Below, piece by piece: positions 61,415-64,000 of a DNA stretch of 64,000 nucleotides. Each line of letters starts with the position of its first letter. Within the stretch, counting starts at the first letter, position 1. The stretch is from Sphingomonas sp. NFR04 (lineage in GTDB: Bacteria; Pseudomonadota; Alphaproteobacteria; Sphingomonadales; Sphingomonadaceae): positions 186,001-250,000 of the forward strand of contig NZ_FORV01000005.1 of the NCBI RefSeq assembly GCF_900114095.1. The letters are read 5' to 3'. The notes under the pieces are model-generated. The model saw only the letters and a list, made by a program, of their open reading frames with translations, was not told where the DNA came from and did not search any database. Made by a program: the position numbers and the translations under genes.

Positions 61415-61871
61415 TTGACTTACCCCCTTCCAGTAACTTAATTGTATCATCACGCTCTACCAAGCTAATCACGGGAGCACCCTTGAATAGTGGGACGCTC
61501 ACAAGAATTATAAGCGAGATGGTCAGCGATAAAAAGCTAGCCATGACGCAAAGAGAATTCCACTGACCGATATCCACACCTGATCGCAGCTTAAAAATGT
61601 CATAAGCCGGCTTTCCGCCAATGAAAATGCAAGCAGAAAGGCAAAGTATAAAGCAGATAAATCCACTTGTAACCTCTTCACCTTTAGCTTTCATTTTAAA
61701 TATAATCAGCGGAATGTGGAAACTAGACTCATCTTTAAGGCCAATCGGCAGGCGATAGGTAATCAATTTGCCTGATATGATGATCGAAATAGCAGCGAGC
61801 ACTATCCACGATAGCAGCGCAGTCACAACAGACTGCAAAAGATCGATTGCTGATTTAGCCGTATCCCCCAT
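61407..61871 (-). CDS. Small polytopic membrane protein partner of the MinD-like ATPase
   Basis: 154 residues with three hydrophobic segments: LLQSVVTALLSWIVLAAISI (about 11-30), SGFICFILCLSACIFIGG (about 69-86) and LCVMASFLSLTISLIILV (about 106-123). A soluble loop (about 40-66) separates the first two. The C-terminus (VERDDTIKLLEGGKSND) is charged and probably cytoplasmic. No known family is recognised. It shares the low GC content of the ATPase gene and overlaps it by eight bases, which argues for a two-component unit working at the inner membrane. Confidence 0.65.
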   Translation of the reverse strand: MGDTAKSAIDLLQSVVTALLSWIVLAAISIIISGKLITYRLPIGLKDESSFHIPLIIFKMKAKGEEVTSGFICFILCLSACIFIGGKPAYDIFKLRSGVDIGQWNSLCVMASFLSLTISLIILVSVPLFKGAPVISLVERDDTIKLLEGGKSND

Positions 61872-62222
61872 ACCATCCCCATTGCAGATCAGCTGATCGA
61901 GATCAACTACTCTGCCGCCTATTTGCCACTGGCCTCATCCACATGGCTGCTCTCACCGAAGAGCCATACCGATATTCGGTGCCAGAGCCACTTTTGCCAA
62001 GCACGCTCACGTTTGTGGTATTTGGTGAATTAGGCTGGAAGGCCGCAATGAAAATTGCGTCTGCACGCGAGCAGATGCGAATTTTGTGGCAAAGACACTT
62101 GTCACAGCCAAACGATTGCATCGCTATTACGAGAAACAACATATTTGGAGTTAACTATTAATAACACCACATCTAACTTTTCCTCCTTTCCGACACGAAC
62201 CTATTTGGTTATATGCGCGGAC
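61872..62222. other. Intergenic region, right edge of the AT-rich island
   Basis: About 350 bases. It must hold the promoter of the minus-strand pair and that of the HTH gene to the right. A 79-codon minus-strand frame (61903-62142) is not convincing. GC content rises sharply near 62220. No inverted or direct repeat bounding the island was noticed. Confidence 0.4.
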
Positions 62223-63239
62223 ATGAAGAACCGCTCGAACCCCGACTTCGTCGTGCCGGACTTCACGCCGGTACCCCGCCAACATCGCGTCGACGGCTGG
62301 ACGCCCGCGCGGCAGCGGGCGTTCATCGCCGCGCTTGCCGCCACCGGGTCGGTCACCGCGGCGGCGCGGTCGATCAACATGGCCAAGGAGGGCGCCTATA
62401 TGCTGCGCCTCCACCCGCAAGGCGCCGGCTTCCGTGCCGCCTGGGAGGCGGCGCTCACCGCCGGGCTCGATCGGCTGGGCGACATCGCGCTCGAACGCGC
62501 GATCGACGGCGTGCCGGTGCCGGTCTTCTACAAGGGCGAGCAGTGCGGCGAGAAGCGCTGGTACAATGATCGCCTGCTGATGTTCATCCTGCGCCACCGC
62601 AACCCGCAGAAATATGGCGCGCCCGCCGCGCTGCCGCCCGGCACCCGCCATCCCGATACGGTCGCGCGCGAGGAGTCGCCTGCCCCCTGCCCGGTCTGCG
62701 CGCGGCGCAAGGCGGAATATATGGCGCTGGCGGAGCCCGATGCGAAGATGCCGGAGGAGATGCGCAAGGTCCTCGACACGCTGTTCACCCGCTATGCCGC
62801 CAAGGTGCGGAGCGAGCGCCAGCTGCGGCTGGAGGGCCAGATCGTCGCGGCCGACTATACGTTGCGCCAGCTCACCCATATCGAGCTGATCCTCGCCAAT
62901 GCCGGCATGTCGGACGCGATGATCACCTTCTTCACGACCGATTATGGCCCGAACGGCCGCGTGCAGGAATTCGCGCATCCGATGAGCGCGAAGCTCGACG
63001 CGATGCGCCGCAAGGTCTGGGGCGAATGCGGCGAGCCGGAGCGCCCGCCGCTGCCCCTGTACGCGCGGTCGCCGAGCAGCGGGACGGTCAGCGGCCCCGA
63101 CTGGGACGAACGCCGGCGCGCCCAGGACAATGCCGAACGCCGCATGGCCGCGGCGCAAACGGAATGGGAAGCCGCGGCGCGGCCGGACAGCTGGGCGGAG
63201 TGGAAGGCGGCGCAGGGCGCTCCTGCCGCCGGGACATAG
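62223..63239 (+). CDS. HTH protein of terminase-small-subunit-like type, unknown role
   Basis: 338 residues. The N-terminal part (about 25-110) has a helix-turn-helix of the kind seen in phage terminase small subunits: RQRAFIAALAATGSVTAAAR then MAKEGAYMLRLHPQGAGF and AAWEAALTAGLDRLGDIALE. It continues with DGVPVPVFYKGEQCG and the RLLMFILRHRNPQKYG segment. A CPVC motif follows (about residue 156). The C-terminus is Arg/Ala-rich and less ordered. The same HTH type is duplicated in the gene at 24385. Proteins of this kind are scattered as orphans in sphingomonad chromosomes; no prophage genes are near. It borders the AT-rich ATPase island. Confidence 0.65.
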   Translation: MKNRSNPDFVVPDFTPVPRQHRVDGWTPARQRAFIAALAATGSVTAAARSINMAKEGAYMLRLHPQGAGFRAAWEAALTAGLDRLGDIALERAIDGVPVPVFYKGEQCGEKRWYNDRLLMFILRHRNPQKYGAPAALPPGTRHPDTVAREESPAPCPVCARRKAEYMALAEPDAKMPEEMRKVLDTLFTRYAAKVRSERQLRLEGQIVAADYTLRQLTHIELILANAGMSDAMITFFTTDYGPNGRVQEFAHPMSAKLDAMRRKVWGECGEPERPPLPLYARSPSSGTVSGPDWDERRRAQDNAERRMAAAQTEWEAAARPDSWAEWKAAQGAPAAGT

Positions 63240-63314
63240 AGCGTCCCGAATCGTCGGCGGTACGCGATCGGGCCTGCGACAGCGGCGAGGCCGGTCGCAG
63301 CCCGCGCGCTCGGT

Positions 63315-63578
63315 TCAGCCTACCAGCTGACGACGCGCCGGCAATTCGACGCCGCTTATCTCGGGCAGCGCGCGCAGCTGCTTGGCGAAGGCCTCCACGT
63401 CGCTGCGATCATCCAGCGCGGCGAAAAACTCCGTCGCTCGCTCCGGATTGGACGAGTCCGGGTAGAGCGGGTGGACGTTCCTGGTCGACTTCAACAAGGC
63501 GTTGACCGCTTCCAGGGCGGGGCCAATGTTCGCAGCGTCCCGGACGCTGAAAAGAACCGTTTGCATATCGTGCGACAC
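63315..63578 (-). CDS. Small propeptide/inhibitor-I9-like protein
   Basis: 87 residues, no signal peptide. Alternating strands and helices (TVLFSVRD, GPALEAVNALLKST, RATEFFAALDD, VEAFAKQLRALPEISGVEL) suggest a small ferredoxin-like fold such as the I9 propeptides of subtilases, although similarity is only in pattern. It starts with GTG at 63578, with GGAGG upstream and only 15 bases after the subtilase stop, so it is in the same operon. A free-standing chaperone or inhibitor for that protease is a reasonable hypothesis. Confidence 0.6.
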   Translation of the reverse strand: MSHDMQTVLFSVRDAANIGPALEAVNALLKSTRNVHPLYPDSSNPERATEFFAALDDRSDVEAFAKQLRALPEISGVELPARRQLVG

Positions 63579-63593
63579 CTCAGTCTACCTCCA

Positions 63594-64000
63594 TTATAGC
63601 AGCAGAGCATGCACGTCGATACATCCGTGCCCATAATCGGGGGTGAACGGCACACCGTTCATCAACGGTACGGAACGGGCACTCGTCGCAAGTTTTTCTT
63701 TGAAGCCGTTCAAGTCACGCCCATTTTTGGCCACCCACAACGCTGCGGCACCTGCCACTTGCGGCGCCGCCATCGACGTGCCGCTCTTCGTGCTTCGATA
63801 CACCGTCCAGTGCACCGGCTTGTCGCGCACCATTTCGCCTGCCGCGTTGCGTCTGGCGGTCCATCGTTCCGTGCCCCGATAGGTAGGCATCGTCGCCAGG
63901 ATGTCGACCCCAGGCGCGCAGATGCCGATGTGATCCCCCTTGTTGGAGAAGGTCGCGACGCCGTCGTTGAAGTCCAGCGCCCCCACGGCGACGACACCGT
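63594..64000 (-). CDS. C-terminal part of a subtilisin-like (S8) protease, cut by the window edge
   Basis: The last 135 or so codons of a peptidase S8. The frame is open to the right edge, where GVVAVGALDFNDG, ATFSNKGDHIGICAPGVDIL and the active-site serine loop SGTSMAAPQVAGAAALW are seen. The C-terminus (DYGHGCIDVHALLL) ends the catalytic domain without extra modules. The Asp and His of the triad lie outside the window. No signal peptide can be judged. A small I9-like gene follows directly. Confidence 0.88.
   Translation of the reverse strand, partial: GVVAVGALDFNDGVATFSNKGDHIGICAPGVDILATMPTYRGTERWTARRNAAGEMVRDKPVHWTVYRSTKSGTSMAAPQVAGAAALWVAKNGRDLNGFKEKLATSARSVPLMNGVPFTPDYGHGCIDVHALLL

Noticed and set aside
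61903..62142. A 79-codon minus-strand frame at the island edge
   Set aside because: No motif, no ribosome-binding site, and it probably covers promoter DNA.
62223..63239. Possible prophage from the terminase-like HTH gene
   Set aside because: No terminase large subunit, portal, capsid, integrase or lysis genes nearby; the gene looks like a chromosomal orphan.

Overview
The window is GC-rich chromosomal DNA from an alphaproteobacterium, most likely a Sphingomonas or close sphingomonad. The evidence is four long TonB-dependent receptors (TBDRs), a PEPxxWA-CTERM sorting signal, alphaproteobacterial L11/L1/L10/L7-L12 and RpoB/RpoC, many Pro/Ala-rich single-span membrane proteins, and GC-rich palindromic intergenic repeats. 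This assignment rests on recognised protein families, not on rRNA. No tRNA, rRNA, CRISPR array or recognisable transposase was seen.

Layout. 1-1.6 kb: a cut-off gene, a PepSY-like secreted protein and an AI-2E family permease. 2.3-3.4 kb: rplK-rplA. 3.8-8.5 kb: a TBDR followed by a transferrin-binding-protein-like surface lipoprotein. 8.5-12 kb: an HscC-type Hsp70 translationally coupled to a divergent J-domain protein. 12.3-16 kb: a TBDR fused in frame to a PQQ-type sugar dehydrogenase domain. 16-18.3 kb: a NUDIX-DUF47 fusion frame and a Pit phosphate transporter. 18.3-21.2 kb: a third TBDR. 21.6-24.1 kb: an AT-richer island with one SIR2 plus P-loop ATPase gene, probably anti-phage, followed by an HTH gene and two palindromic repeat elements. 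25.9-26.9 kb: rplJ-rplL. 27-33 kb: membrane proteins of unknown function and a CocE-type hydrolase. 33-35.4 kb: a fourth TBDR. 35.5-44.4 kb: rpoB-rpoC behind a clear sigma-70 promoter. 44.6-50.4 kb: a NIDO/PEP-CTERM protein, an OprB-like porin, a chemoreceptor and a PQQ-type dehydrogenase lipoprotein. 50.4-52.5 kb: modABC. 52.6-57.7 kb: a one-haem protein, a glycosyltransferase and an aminotransferase-oxidoreductase fusion. 57.8-60.1 kb: envelope genes. 60.3-61.9 kb: a second AT-rich island with a MinD-like ATPase carrying membrane segments and a small membrane partner. 62.2 kb to the end: an HTH gene, a small propeptide-like protein and a cut-off subtilisin-like protease.

How it fits together. 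The ribosomal/RNA-polymerase gene cluster, contiguous in many bacteria, is here in three separate blocks. Between the blocks lie outer-membrane nutrient acquisition (TBDRs, porin, TbpB-like lipoprotein), periplasmic sugar oxidation (two dehydrogenase modules), phosphate and molybdate import, and envelope maintenance. The two low-GC islands are the best candidates for recently acquired, poorly described systems. The TBDR-dehydrogenase fusion and the aminotransferase-oxidoreductase fusion are the most unusual architectures in the native-looking DNA.
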